Assembly (NCBI GenBank): GCA_017880985.1
Contig: JADGRK010000029.1
Coordinates: forward strand, 1 to 13,246
Source: Rhodoferax sp.
Lineage (GTDB): Bacteria; Pseudomonadota; Gammaproteobacteria; Burkholderiales; Burkholderiaceae_C
Length of the DNA stretch: 13,246 bases
Reading direction: 5' to 3'
In this document: positions 12,878-13,246 of the stretch, in pieces
Layout of the letters: each line of letters begins with the position of its first letter
How positions within the stretch are numbered: the stretch's first letter is position 1
Made by a program: the position numbers and the translations under genes
Notes under the pieces: model-generated
Databases searched by the model: none
What the model was told of the DNA's origin: nothing
Seen by the model: the letters and a program-made list of their open reading frames with translations, nothing else

Positions 12878-13246
12878 GTGAGTCAACCCTCAACCCAGTC
12901 AGCACCCCACCAGGCCATCAAAGTGACCCTGCATATCAGCCAATTCGAGGGCGGCAGCGCTCTCAGCCCGTTCCGTATCCAGCAGCTTTTGCCGAGCCTG
13001 CAAGCCGTTCACGAGAAGATCAACGGGGTGGCCGCGCGCTTTGTGCACCTGGTGACGTCGGACGTTGAGCCGTCGCAAGCACTCAAAGACCAGCTGACGG
13101 CTTTGCTGACCTATGGCGACCCCTATGCGGGTTCAACTGATGGCCCCCTGATTGTGGTGACGCCGCGTTTTGGCACGGTGTCGCCGTGGGCCTCCAAGGC
13201 GACCGATATTGCTCACAATTGTGGCCTGGCAGTGCGGCGTGTCGAG
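12878..13246 (+). CDS. purL: Phosphoribosylformylglycinamidine synthase, N-terminal part
   Basis: PurL converts FGAR, glutamine and ATP to FGAM in purine biosynthesis. The first 123 codons are present and the frame is open at the window edge. The translation contains LHISQFEGGSALSPFRIQQLLPSLQAVHEKINGVAARFVHLV, LLTYGDPYAG and VVTPRFGTVSPWASKATDIAHNCGLAVRRVE. This is the N-terminal PurS-like and linker region of the large single-chain PurL of Proteobacteria (about 1300 residues). The start is GTG at 12878; no in-frame ATG or earlier start fits, and the ribosome site is weak. A possible -10 box lies at 12833. It is divergent from map across about 100 bp. Confidence 0.92.
   Translation, partial: MSQPSTQSAPHQAIKVTLHISQFEGGSALSPFRIQQLLPSLQAVHEKINGVAARFVHLVTSDVEPSQALKDQLTALLTYGDPYAGSTDGPLIVVTPRFGTVSPWASKATDIAHNCGLAVRRVE

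Noticed and set aside
1..13246. CRISPR array, tRNA or rRNA genes
   Set aside because: No regularly spaced direct repeats, cloverleaf with CCA-type end, or rRNA-like sequence was seen on either strand.

Overview
The window looks like a chromosome segment from a betaproteobacterium of the order Burkholderiales, probably a Rhodoferax/Polaromonas-like member of the Comamonadaceae. The protein types suggest this: OxyR with Cys199/Cys208, PurL, Map followed by GlnD, and an aspartate/glutamate racemase. So do the roughly 55-60% GC content and short repeats typical of that family. This is judged by eye; no database search was run.

Layout. 1-428: 3' part of an aspartate/glutamate racemase. 451-1404: oxyR, the peroxide sensor. 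1405-1999: mostly featureless DNA ending in a probable wrbA promoter. 2000-2601: wrbA (FMN quinone reductase) broken by a single missing base. 2727-3263 (minus): flavin-reductase-like FMN protein. 3575-4147 (minus): an unrecognised protein. 4381-4821 (plus): a MarR-type repressor, divergent from the previous gene. 4857-5361 (minus): debris of a cytochrome P450 with a frameshift, fused to the tail of a carboxymuconolactone decarboxylase-like gene.

5351-8855 is a complete-looking Recombinase-In-Trio (RIT) element of about 3.5 kb. Three different tyrosine recombinases lie in one operon on the minus strand, each joined to the next by an ATGA stop/start overlap. They are enclosed by 77-bp inverted repeats that match at 70 of 77 positions. 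At the heart of each repeat is a palindrome centred on CTCT. CTCT is in the same orientation at both ends, so the element is also bounded by a 27-bp direct repeat. Joining the flanks at CTCT would give a 50-bp near-perfect palindrome, and the excised circle would carry a palindrome of about 100 bp. On the right the element abuts the last 57 codons of an integron integrase (8842-9015). On the left it abuts the truncated P450. This is the most interesting part of the window.

9016-9330 is a spacer with a long 26-bp-stem hairpin and a Comamonadaceae-like short repeat. 9331-11925 (minus) is glnD, the PII uridylyltransferase, and 11949-12776 (minus) is map, methionine aminopeptidase, 23 bp upstream of it. 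The map stop codon lies in the loop of a small palindromic repeat. Divergent from map is the 5' end of purL (12878 to the window end, GTG start).

The window is conserved housekeeping DNA at both ends (oxyR; glnD-map-purL) with an accessory interval between. In that interval redox-related genes have decayed (wrbA, P450, decarboxylase-like) and a RIT element sits beside an integron-integrase remnant.
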